From Saccoglossus kowalevskii (Eukaryota > Hemichordata > Enteropneusta > Harrimaniidae), in contig NW_003111970.1 in assembly GCF_000003605.2 (NCBI RefSeq), positions 351,818 through 415,817 of the forward strand: DNA of 64,000 nucleotides, read 5' to 3'. The notes beneath the pieces are model-generated. The model did no database searches. It saw only the letters and a program-made list of their open reading frames with translations, and was not told where the DNA came from. Shown in pieces: positions 38,862 through 48,890 of this stretch. Position numbers and translations under genes: made by a program. The first letter of the stretch is position 1, and every line of letters starts with the position of its first letter.

Positions 38862-40513
38862 TGTCGGTAGTCTTAATTGCCAAATTTAGTAATTTTAAAT
38901 CATTTTGCATATTTTCCGTACAATTGCGAGATCTCGCGAGATGCATGAAAGACGCGCGTCGAACGTCTGCCGCAAAAATCGAACGATTTGATTTTGAACT
39001 AGAATTTCTTTTTTTCGTAGCTTACATTGACCGGCCGATCTTCGACAGAGGAATATTGCTTCCGAATACCCTTACTTAATCGAAATTGCCTATCATCAAA
39101 TGTGGACAGCACATTATTAAGCATGGAAATGTCCCCGATGGACCCCGAAATAATTTCGCGTTTGTCGAATCCCACGCGATGTTTGACGCGACTACGACAC
39201 TATGACCTTTGTTGTCCTGTTTTTACGTTCGATTTCACGCATAACGCGTGATTCTCGCAGTGAACGGAAAATGGTCTATTACAGAGCAGCTGCGACCTCA
39301 CTTCACTTAACCCGGATCATCGTGTACAATTGAATATCATATTCTCCAGTGTTGACATGTGAACTGGGAACCGCATGGAACTTATTTTCAGTAATCACTT
39401 GTAATGTAACACTAGACCTGTAGCTGTACAACCTGGAATCGGATACGGTTATATAATAATTATTATGAAAAATTATAAATATTTTGAGTAATATCTTATT
39501 CCATATCATACACCAACTGGTTGTGTGTCTACTGTAAAGTACTGACATATTGTTTTCGTCGTATACGAAATAGTATTCCTAAGATCAAATAAGAAACTGC
39601 GCATGCGCACAAAATTATTAATACGTTCTATTATTTACATGTGAATACACAATAGCGTTAGTTTGTTTGTTAGTTTCGGCTCACAAATCATAGTTTAGAG
39701 CAGCTGAATCAAAGGTGTTTATTTTGTCTGTAGAATAACGTGATATCCAACACAAGTACTTGAAGAAGCCCATAAATTAGCCGCATTGATTTGGTTTGTT
39801 CTCGTATACAGTGTACATTGTGTTAGGTGTTGTTTTGGTATCCTATTTACTGATGTTGTGGGAGTGTAAGGGATGTTATCTGACTTGTCTGGATTGTGCG
39901 GGTACACAACACAGACCTATGTAATCCGACATGAACTTTGACCCACATCTGAGACGCAACTTTACTCCATTGATTCTAGGGGGGGGGGGGGTACTTGCCG
40001 GGAATGCTGTACATGAATGGAAGGAAAAGCTACAAATATAGTGGATAGGGTCTATATTCACAAATATACAGACTGTTGACTGCGTGAACTGAGCTTATTC
40101 TGGTTATTCATTATGTAAACATGCCCGCAACACGCATATACTAAAGTAGTGGTGATTTTAACCTCGAATACAAAGATAACGCAGTGGTCATTGTCGATTG
40201 TATACAGGGGCTAGTAAGCAACATATATCGAGATTTAATTGCTGATTATAGACATACACACCTAACACGTCAGATATATGGTAACTGTTCGATAACCTGT
40301 AAAACGCAACAATCATGGCGGACATCATAACAACAGCCAACACCACTTACGGGCTTTATGTACAATTACCTTGATGCTGTGTCTAATTACCTTCTCATCT
40401 CGTCGTCCGTGAGACTCCAAGTCTCCATCAAACGCAGCATCGACTACGTATCCAAGACAAACTACGACAAACAAAATTAGAACACTGTGAATGCTAGCCT
40501 TCGGCAACATCAT
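37848..40513 (-). CDS. small type I membrane protein A (two exons), paralog of the plus-strand gene at 41935
   Basis: Exon 1 is 40513-40391 (41 codons): MMLPKASIHS, then a hydrophobic VLILFVVVCLGYVV signal peptide with likely cleavage near VDA, and a short acidic segment ending DEK before donor GTAATT. A second donor, also GTAATT, at 40370/40369 would add seven codons. Exon 2 is 38201-37848 (117 codons plus stop) after acceptor TTTGTCTCAG. Both junctions are phase 0. The mature protein has an N-glycosylation site (NTT), an NPW motif, one transmembrane helix (WSIIGATLAVAVFVILAIT, about residues 77-96), a Cys-rich juxtamembrane CSCMC and a charged tail ending SPPYMT. Total is about 158 aa. I recognise no known family. 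The in-frame ATG at 40627 would bury the signal peptide, so ATG 40513 is preferred. Confidence 0.75.
38287..38300. repeat. poly(G) run, 14 bases
   Basis: An uninterrupted G tract in the intron of gene A. Similar tracts occur at 39979-39991 (13 G) and 51915-51925 (11 G), and beside the gap at 43424-43431. Confidence 0.9.
38829..38860. repeat. (AT)n microsatellite
   Basis: About 16 AT dinucleotides, just outside the second TIR-element copy. Confidence 0.95.
38906..39280 (-). mobile_element. TIR element, copy 2 (inverted partner at 36846-37202)
   Basis: Ends are ATTTTCCGTACAATTGCGAG on the left and the complement of CTCGCAGTGAACGGAAAAT on the right, a clear terminal inverted repeat. The body matches copy 1 in reverse. 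The left end includes TCTCGCGAGA (38932-38941), identical to the CGCG promoter motif known to bind BANP in vertebrates; copy 1 carries a diverged form. The ORF at 39027-39251 lies within the element and is not a gene. Confidence 0.78.
39598..39609. promoter_or_regulatory. perfect NRF1-type palindrome
   Basis: TGCGCATGCGCA, 12 bases and fully palindromic, inside the intron of gene A. Confidence 0.35.
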
Positions 40514-41236
40514 TTTGTCGACCTGTACACTGTGTTGTCGGATGTCACTGGTTGTCGAGTACACTGTCCGGGTTAAAGTTTTACGTTGTATTTGTTTAAA
40601 GGCATGCGTTATCAACATCATCTGCACGACATTGTGTCCTTCATGAATTCAGTAATCTCCGGGTCATTTCCTTGTAAAATCCACATCCAAAACAGCTCTC
40701 AGAAAACAGCCTTATTGAAAACGAAAAAAAAAAAAATACTAAAATAGTTTTTTTTTTTAAATGGCTTACCGGAGAACCTATAAATAAAATGTATTGCTAC
40801 TTATAACAGTTTCGCGCCAATATTTGATGTCTGCCTGCTGCTACTTGCAGACTATAGATATCACACAAATCACCGTTTGCTGTTGTTTTAATATGATATG
40901 TGAGATTTTTCAAAACATGCGTAGTAATGATGTCACACCAGAAATTACACAATACACCGTGTCCACGTGTTGGTATTGTAAATGATATATTATACACATC
41001 CGGACGCTTAATGCCGAAAAAGTAGCTACATTTTTCAAAGAAGCTCCATTGACATTCATCTATGTCGTGCAAAAATATTGCACCCACTCGACATGTTGTT
41101 TAGAAACTTGAATGTGGAGGTATCGCGCGGTTATGATTATCAGAAATTCATTAAGCATAAATACTACAATTAATCACGCATATCTATCGCATAGATTTAT
41201 TTAAGTTCACCCATCGCTTTTTTAAAATAAAAAAAT

Positions 41237-41252
41237 ATGCAAATATGCAAAT
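41237..41252 (+). promoter_or_regulatory. two perfect tandem POU octamer motifs
   Basis: ATGCAAATATGCAAAT consists of two directly abutting copies of ATGCAAAT, the consensus site of Oct/POU-domain factors. Placement between two divergent paralogs suggests a shared enhancer element; this is inference. Confidence 0.4.
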
Positions 41253-41843
41253 GAAGACTGGAATGATAAATTAGATAATTCACGGTAACAATATCATGAA
41301 TTTAACTGATAAAGAAAAAAAGAGTGTATTTTCAAAGCACATTTTGGAGCCTCGTGGTTCGTGCTTCGGCATCGATGATGAATGCAAAACCAAGTCAAAC
41401 TGGACTGGGTCTAAAATCTTAGGCAGATTATAATAATTATGTTTACTGTAAACTTCGTTTTGCGCCACCAAAACCGCAAACGGGCTGAGTTATTTAACAC
41501 AAGGTCTACTTATTCCTGGCTCACAAATACTACAGAATAATAATGATAGTAAAAACGGCGTGGAAAAACATCTATGAGAAAAATAGTACTAGTACACAGC
41601 CCTCAGCTAAATAACCGCTCTTCCCTCACAGAGGCTATAACACTACACGTGACCTAACTCTTTGTTCTGTGACCGATTGTTCCAGTGCGGTGTAATATAC
41701 ATGTCGTTCGATATCTGACGAATATATTCATAATGACTGAGATGACGGAGATATCAGACAATCTATTAAGGAAGTTTGACGACTATGAGGTCAATGACCT
41801 TTGTTACTAAGTAGACAGGCTTTGACTCCACACGCCACACCAG

Positions 41844-41851
41844 TGACGTCA
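41844..41851. promoter_or_regulatory. perfect CRE palindrome
   Basis: TGACGTCA lies 83 bases before the ATG of gene B, a typical distance for a promoter-proximal CREB/ATF site. Confidence 0.4.
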
Positions 41852-41934
41852 CGTTGTTAAGATGAGTCGATACTGAGGCCAGTGATCAGACATCAAGTAG
41901 TACGCAGTCTAGCTTTGGATCAGATCAATATGAC

Positions 41935-44595
41935 ATGGAGACGAAATCGGGCTTTACGATAAGGAGCTACACACTTCTTGCTTTGGGTGTGGTAGTGTTG
42001 ATGGTCACGAGTGTGGAAAGTTTGAAAGATGGCCTCCAGGAAAATGAAGTTCGCGGCATCTTTGGCGTTAATGTTGGAATGAAGGTAATTATTATATATT
42101 ATGAAAGCAACGGATGATTAGTATAAAAGTTTGCTCTGCTGTTGGAAAAATAATGTATATATGTTTTATGTTAAAATGAAGTATCAAATTTGGAATGTAT
42201 TTACTCTTATCAGGGCCACATTAATGTTTGCAAAGTGTGTACTTGAAGTAGATTCTGATCGACAGACGACAGTCGTATATAGTCGTACATCTCTAGAGTC
42301 ATCTTATTCACACAGTTACGTTTGTCGTTTGTAATCTTAAAATAAACCTATCATTGACGTGAGTATCAATAAAACGAACCAGTTTAACGCATGTTTGTTG
42401 TACTATGAAAGTCACGCGTGGTGGAGAGCAAGGAGTTTTAGTACAATTTAGTCGGTTTTACTCCTATATTAGGCTACAAACTTGCAGACTGAGTTTACGG
42501 AGAGCTGGTCGTTCAACTTTAAAATTAATAACACAGAATACGGAAAGTTGTCCTGATAGGATTCCCTTTTTAGGGCCTCCCAACTTCGAGTTGGTAATAC
42601 TTATCTCCCAGCGAGTGCCACAAATGCAAACAAACACCATTGACTCTAACAGCATCACTGATACGTAACTCTGTTAGAAAGTATTTATCCGCAGGGGTCA
42701 CGTGTAAGCTTAAGGGTATTACGTCACTAGTAATGAACGCATTACGTACCTACCGAAACATACAAGACCATGTCAGCTGACAGAGACTGCTCATTGATGG
42801 ATATAAGTGAGTTCAAACATGTGGATTCCATCAACACGAATGTATTACGCCCTCATCCATAGTTCTGGTTACACACGCAGTGTATATACTCAACATAACT
42901 GTCGATTAAACGTGTTATACTAACAGTTCTCCAACGGTCATTGTTTCCATGAGACTGTGGGTACTATGGTGTGGCGATGTAGTAAAAATTAAATCAAATT
43001 CATAGTGTATTTAATTTTGTTTGTAATGTAATGTAGTTCGAATGGTTGCTTTTCAAACAAAGATATATTATCAATCTGTATAAACTTAAAGCCAAGTTCA
43101 GTGTCGGTGTCACGGTGTCTCACAATCATTCATTTAAAAGGTGACTTATATAGAACCACATCAGAATGACACAGAAAACCACATTTGGAATAACCGGGAC
43201 ATTTTCCGATGAAAGCATTTGTTGAATGGTTGTCATGTATTGTGTTCCCATCTTAATTTGTTTTAGTTGAACGGGTCGAAAATTGATATTATTCATTATT
43301 CAATATTTTTGGAATGTCATAACGCCCTCTTTATAATATATTCAATATACATTTCTAATCAATAATACAATCACAGACATTGCTTTGTGTTCGGGTTTTT
43401 ACCTTGCTCGTGATGTGACTAAAGGGGGGGGNNNNNNNNNNNNNNNNNNNNNNNNNNNNNNNNNNNNNNNNNNNNNNNNNNNNNNNNNNNNNNNNNNNNN
43501 NNNNNNNNNNNNNNNNNNNNNNNNNNNNNNNNNNNNNNNNNNNNNNNNNNNNNNNNNNNNNNNNNNNNNNNNNNNNNNNNNNNNNNNNNNNNNNNNNNNN
43601 NNNNNNNNNNNNNNNNNNNNNNNNNNNNNNNNNNNNNNNNNNNNNNNNNNNNNNNNNNNNNNNNNNNNNNNNNNNNNNNNNNNNNNNNNNNNNNNNNNNN
43701 NNNNNNNNNNNNNNNNNNNNNNNNNNNNNNNNNNNNNNNNNNNNNNNNNNNNNNNNNNNNNNNNNNNNNNNNNNNNNNNNNNNNNNNNNNNNNNNAAGAA
43801 AAAAATATTCTAACCATAAAATTAAATATTTGGGTCACTATTAATATCACAGCCTGATAATTACCGGTGTGATAAACAAATAACCAGTCTGAATTGTTAC
43901 ATGTATTCGTTATTAAATATTAGATTATCAATGGGCAAGTTTGTAATAGTTATGACTTATTCTTAATTACCAATGAATTCTATGGATGGACAAAGTCGCG
44001 CGAGAATAAGTTTTTGAAGATTATTTGTCAATTTCAGTGAATGAATTTTCCAAATACCTCCTATACTATACGTGCGTAACACATATCGTGTTAGTTGTGC
44101 TGTGAATCCACCAGCCTATCCACATGTATGGCATTTAAAATATTGTTTGGGGGCTTATTCAGTAAAATAGCTTATTTGTAGTAAAATTAATTATTTACAA
44201 CGTAGTTTTTATTTTTATCTTGTTGTAATTGTAATTGTAATCACGTGATCCATCGTACTTTTATTAACATCTCCGAATTCACATTGTTTACAGTAATATA
44301 TATTTTGTATTGACAGGACACGAAGTCAGGCCAGACTCGTTCTCGTCAAACCAGGGACGGTGACTACAACCCATGGGACGACGTTTCTTACAGATTCGGC
44401 ATGCTGTGGGCGATACTCGGATCGACGATTGCATTGGCCGTTCTGGTTATCATCGCTATTACTATGTATTCGTACAAACATAACGCCTCGTCAACTTCTC
44501 GGCTCATCGATAGGCGAAGAAGGAGACTTTACGAAGAGTTAGCTCGAAATAGTCTGAATACTTCATTTTATGAGGAAGTGTCCAGTAACTTATGA
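41935..44595 (+). CDS. small type I membrane protein B (two exons), paralog of the minus-strand gene ending at 40513
   Basis: Exon 1 is 41935-42084 (50 codons): a signal peptide with core YTLLALGVVVLMV and likely cleavage near VES, then a short segment ending GMK before donor GTAATT. Exon 2 is 44317-44595 (92 codons plus TGA) after acceptor GTATTGACAG. Phase is 0 and the junction is K|D, exactly as in gene A. The ectodomain carries the DYNPW motif. The helix WAILGSTIALAVLVIIAIT (about residues 81-99) matches that of gene A closely. A basic RRRRR stretch and tail follow, with YEEL (a YxxL-type motif) and an SSNL end that could be a PDZ ligand. Total is 142 aa. The start has G at -3 and +4. Function is unknown; a surface adaptor or receptor-associated role is only a guess. 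Confidence 0.77.
42085..44316 (+). other. intron of membrane-protein gene B, including an assembly gap
   Basis: No further exon is supported in the visible parts. ORFs at 42131-42334 and 42405-42668 lack splice sites in a compatible phase. A missing exon inside the N-run cannot be excluded, although the direct K|D junction matches gene A. Confidence 0.5.
43432..43795. other. assembly gap (364 N)
   Basis: A run of N directly after eight G bases; the poly(G) tract probably caused the break in assembly. Confidence 1.
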
Positions 44596-45387
44596 GCTAG
44601 CACTCGACCCTCCCATATTCATGTTAATGCGAATATCGACGTATACGTAAATATTTGTGAACTATTAACTGTTAATGTTATTCCATACTTGGCAGTACGG
44701 CGATATGTTGACCGAATTTTGACAACGAGGGATAGTATGGTGTTCCAATATGCAGACATTGTTGTGATATTTCACAGACACATCGTATGGCACACGAAAT
44801 CCCCACGTCAACTCGTGGGGGAAATTAACGAGTCATCAAACTTATCTATCTCAACGATACAAGGAATTAGATGCACACATATATGCTCTTACAGTGCAAT
44901 CGACGAGTATTTTAAATGAAGTTGAACTTTTCCCATACACCACTGCTTACTTGTAGCGCGCCCGCAACCTCACACACATGCTAGTTTTATTACCTACCAA
45001 CTGAGGGCGCTGCCACGTCACTGGAAGTGTGTAGTGCACATTTCGCAATAGAAAAAAAGAAGGGGTTGCTAATCAGTCGTACGTAAGACCGTTTGATGTA
45101 GATTTTCAAAAATTGAACCTTTTTCAGAGATATCATGTAGTCCCCACCTCGTCTGTATGTATGAATAAGCAATATGAATCTAATAATTTACGAACATTTT
45201 CTTCGTACAATTACCAATTCGAAACAGTTACCATCTTACCGGAAGTATAGCTTGCGAAGTGAGCACTATTTCGCGCATAGTAGCACAACAACTAGAAACA
45301 CAAAACTCTACTATTCACCATCAATATTTACGAATATTCACAAATGTAATCAGTTTTTGTATTGAAAAGCTACCGCATTCTTCAGGA

Positions 45388-45393
45388 AATAAA
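45388..45393 (+). terminator. candidate poly(A) signal of gene B
   Basis: AATAAA about 790 bases after the stop of gene B. The ORFs between them (44689-45501) would be 3' UTR. Confidence 0.3.
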
Positions 45394-45935
45394 TATATTA
45401 TATATTTTGTACATAGACATTATTGTGAGACTGGACTCTCTGCTATTCTTCATGTAATGTTTCTAAACCAAACCATTTACATTCATTCATTCACTGAATG
45501 AATGGCTGTCTGGGTGACCCTTCTTATTTCGTTGAATCTACCTGGGCTAATTCTCCCGCACATTTACCCATTTTCTATTTTATAAGGAATATAATTGCTG
45601 ATTTTTTTTATTAATACTTGTTCTAAAATGAGGCCAGACTTATTCCAGACTTTGTTAATTTTCATAACATTATTGATATTGTTGAAACATCCTCTAAATG
45701 GACGATATTATAAATTACCCAATCTAAGAGATTCACAATTATCGACTACCAATATATAACTTGGTTCAGGCCATATGGTTGTGTGAATCGCCCGGTGCTT
45801 AAAACATACCCATATGTTAACATTCAATGTTTTTTTCATGGTGAGCGCATATGCGCATAACACTTTAGTCACACCATACGAGTGGTAATGACAAACGCGA
45901 TCCAACTACAATAAAGGTAGACCGAAATGTTTATA

Positions 45936-46146
45936 TACTGTAAAATGACTAATTTTCACTGGGCTTAAATTTCACTGATTCAGCATTTCAGGCATATTCA
46001 GTGGGTTTTAAATTCACGGTTTTATCATTTAGATAATGTGTTCCATGCTAAATTTTACATATTCACTGGGTTTTAATTTAGCGCATTTTCCAGTCAGCGA
46101 AATAAACAAAATTAAAACCCAGTGAATAATTAACCCCTTTACAGTA
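45936..46146. mobile_element. MITE-like element with TACTGTAAA termini
   Basis: The left end TACTGTAAAATGACTAATTT and the right end, read in reverse complement, TACTGTAAAGGGGTTAATTA pair as terminal inverted repeats. Both continue into a TTCACTGGGTTTTAA-like phrase that occurs four times in the 211-bp element, three forward and one reverse. No coding capacity. Confidence 0.75.
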
Positions 46147-48878
46147 CATTTTATTGATAAACATAACAGCCCGAATATTTTAATTCAATAAATAATTGTT
46201 TGATTCAATTGAATAGTTATTTATAAAACAACACAGCGTGTAGTAGTACTGATGTTATATATCATGGTGGATTTAATTTTCACAGGCGAAGTTCTATAAT
46301 GATCAACCAAAGAAAACAGAAAAGTAAGAACCAGAGGCAATGTATACATATACCGACTCACTTTAACGATCTGAGTCTAACGATTTCCAGAGTGCAATCA
46401 CCTATACATAAGCCATTGACACCAACTTTCCGTCAAAGAGCAAACGCCCAACACTTCACTGTACGACGATGTATTACTGAACCTATCTAATACTGCCAAT
46501 ACAAATCCAGGTTACAATAACACATATTGCACATCATAAAGCTAAACATATCAATAACAGGCATATAATTTTATAGTGCAAAATGAGCCGTATTTGTTAT
46601 CCATAGTATCAGACCGTAATACCCCCCCCCATAAACACTGTTATTGTTAATACAACAGCTGCGAAGCATTATTTCATAACGACTGTATATTCCATTTGAT
46701 GTTTCAATTGAATGAAGACAATAATACAAAGAGTCAAGAACTGAATTATAAATATATATACATATATTTAATCTATATTTTAATATAAATGGTTAAGATG
46801 ATATAATATATTCCCATTGATTTTGTGTACCATAATTCAATGCCATATATTCAGTAAAATGATCGGTGGATGTGAAAAACACGGATCTTGTAAATATCAG
46901 GGTATATTTTCCCCACTAGCTAGCATCTATGCCGCAAGTATAACATGTCACTTGTAATATACGACCAACTCAGTGACCCTATAGTAACCAAAGTGTATTT
47001 ATTACATTTACATCCGGGTTTGTTTTATATTATATTTTATATTGTCTCATGTTTCTGATATTCAAACCGATAATTTTATCTGTCAATGATATATTATTTG
47101 TTTTTGCAACTAAACATAAAATAGATCTAATAACTGAGTAAGAACACATACACATTGCGTAAAATAAAATTATAAAAATAACGTTATGCCTAATGTTATT
47201 GACAACATATTTCTTTAGAAATTCCTTAGACATCTCAAACTGTTTTCTCAAACTGAATTGTTGTTATTGTAAACACATGACTGACAGGAGTTTCACTAAG
47301 CATACAAGCACGGTTGAATGTAAATAACGAGGATTTTTTAAAGAGTGATTCTAAAATCATCAATTATTCATACTTACTTTGTAATATATCATCGAATGCA
47401 GCGTTATGGAATGTACACATCGCACCTGTGATGATATTGAACAGCATGTATATATCACGTAATGATTTGACGGTTACCTGGCAACAGTCCAGTTTAACCA
47501 ATATTCGAAGTTGTATGCAAAAGGGAACAGGGAACTTGAAAGCGGCGGTGTTCATGGCAAACAAATGAGAACGTTTTGAATGTATTTTTTAATTACTTAA
47601 TCACTAGAAACTTCATCAGAAATAATTTGAGGACGCTCTGAGATGCTGAAAACTCAATCACAACTCCTGTGAATATTATATTTAGCAAACGGCACACAGT
47701 GCTTTATACGCCAAATACTACAAACAAATAATACAACTTTAATACAAATAGAAAAAGCTGATAAACCTGGAATGGAATATGACATACACCAAGAAATGCA
47801 GAATACATGAAACAAAAAGTTTCTAATAACAATTGAACTGAATTAAAAAATAAATTGGACACGGCTGGCGATACAACGGATCGTGATGTCACGTGGTAGC
47901 AGGTGCATCAGAAGTAGATGCGAGGGGAATTACATCGACATGTTGGCTGTTTGTTGAAACAAACTCGCATTGGACAGTTATAGTTTCTGAACCAATTACT
48001 CACATGGTATATAACGTAAACCATAAGAAGTGGCATCGAGTTAATTAATATCACAATGTATCGCCTAAGGAAATGTACTTGTAATGTTACGATTAAATCC
48101 ACGATGTTCCCGTCACAGGTTAACATCTAATGATGTAATCTGAAATCTGCCTTCAATCATAAAAATGTTCTTTTGGTTAATAATACTGATTATTTCAGTG
48201 TGTTGTGCGCCACTCGGAGACTTTCTAAATAAAGACACACTATTTGATTGTAAATGCACATCCAACCTCAATTTTGTGAATACCATCTGACTTAGCATGA
48301 GCGCATGGCGCATTCAGTGTAGCTTATACGTTCGCAATCGGAGAGAAATCTCAGAAAGTCGGACGATCTATCATCGGTTTGAAGATCTCAGTAACAAAAC
48401 GATGAAACTTTGACAATTGCCATCGTTGATGCTACCCACAAGTTAATAGGGACGTTACCCCGGTTACAGGTTAGTTTCTGTTCACGTAGTGTACTCTAAT
48501 AGATGTAACAGGTATACACGTCAGTGTAGTTTATAGCTCAAGTGGATCTTCAACCATAGATTGTTACCTGATAGAGTATACTGTGCGCTGTTGGTATTTG
48601 CATCATATATGCAATGTTTTGTCGATGTTATGAGAAGCTCAGACACGTTGTATTCAGCTGTTGGCCCAAGATGTAGGTAAACCGTACGAAAACGTCATTG
48701 GCCAAACGTGCGTTAGGAGAGAGTGGATGGACTTCCTTCCTTGTTAATAATAAACAAACAATATACAAATACTTCAACAGGTTGTTAAAAACATAAATTC
48801 TGAGAAATATCGCACTGTTCACACAAGTTCTGTCACAGACAAACTATATTGCGTCTACATTGCGAATTAACTTTATTT
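46147..48878. other. intergenic, nothing recognised
   Basis: AT-rich. A possible acceptor before 46286 opens only short frames (46299-46490) with no family resemblance. A nine-C run is at 46622-46630. ORFs at 47030-47251, 47314-47568 and 47704-48313 look random. Confidence 0.45.
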
Positions 48879-48890
48879 TTAAACTTTATT
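48872..48890 (-). terminator. poly(A) signals overlapping the GPCR stop codon
   Basis: On the minus strand AATAAA occurs at 48890-48885, inside the last codons, and at 48877-48872, just past TAA (48881-48879). This supports the exon at 49025 as the terminal one. Confidence 0.45.

Larger units (their letters stand above)
38202..40390 (-). other. intron of membrane-protein gene A
   Basis: About 2.2 kb holding the second TIR-element copy, a 14-G run, an (AT)n run, a 13-G run and a perfect NRF1 palindrome. No additional exon is supported; ORFs at 38435-38644, 39303-39548 and 39719-40061 look random. Confidence 0.55.
40514..41934. promoter_or_regulatory. shared bidirectional upstream region of the membrane-protein pair
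   Basis: The 1421 bases between the two start codons must hold both promoters unless further 5' exons exist. They contain a tandem octamer pair (41237-41252) and a CRE (41844-41851). No ORF here is credible. Confidence 0.55.

Noticed and set aside
46286-46490. Possible terminal exon after a TTTTCACAG acceptor
   Set aside because: One frame gives only 13 residues before a stop and the other a 66-codon ORF with no resemblance to gene B or anything known; no donor pairs with it in a clear phase.
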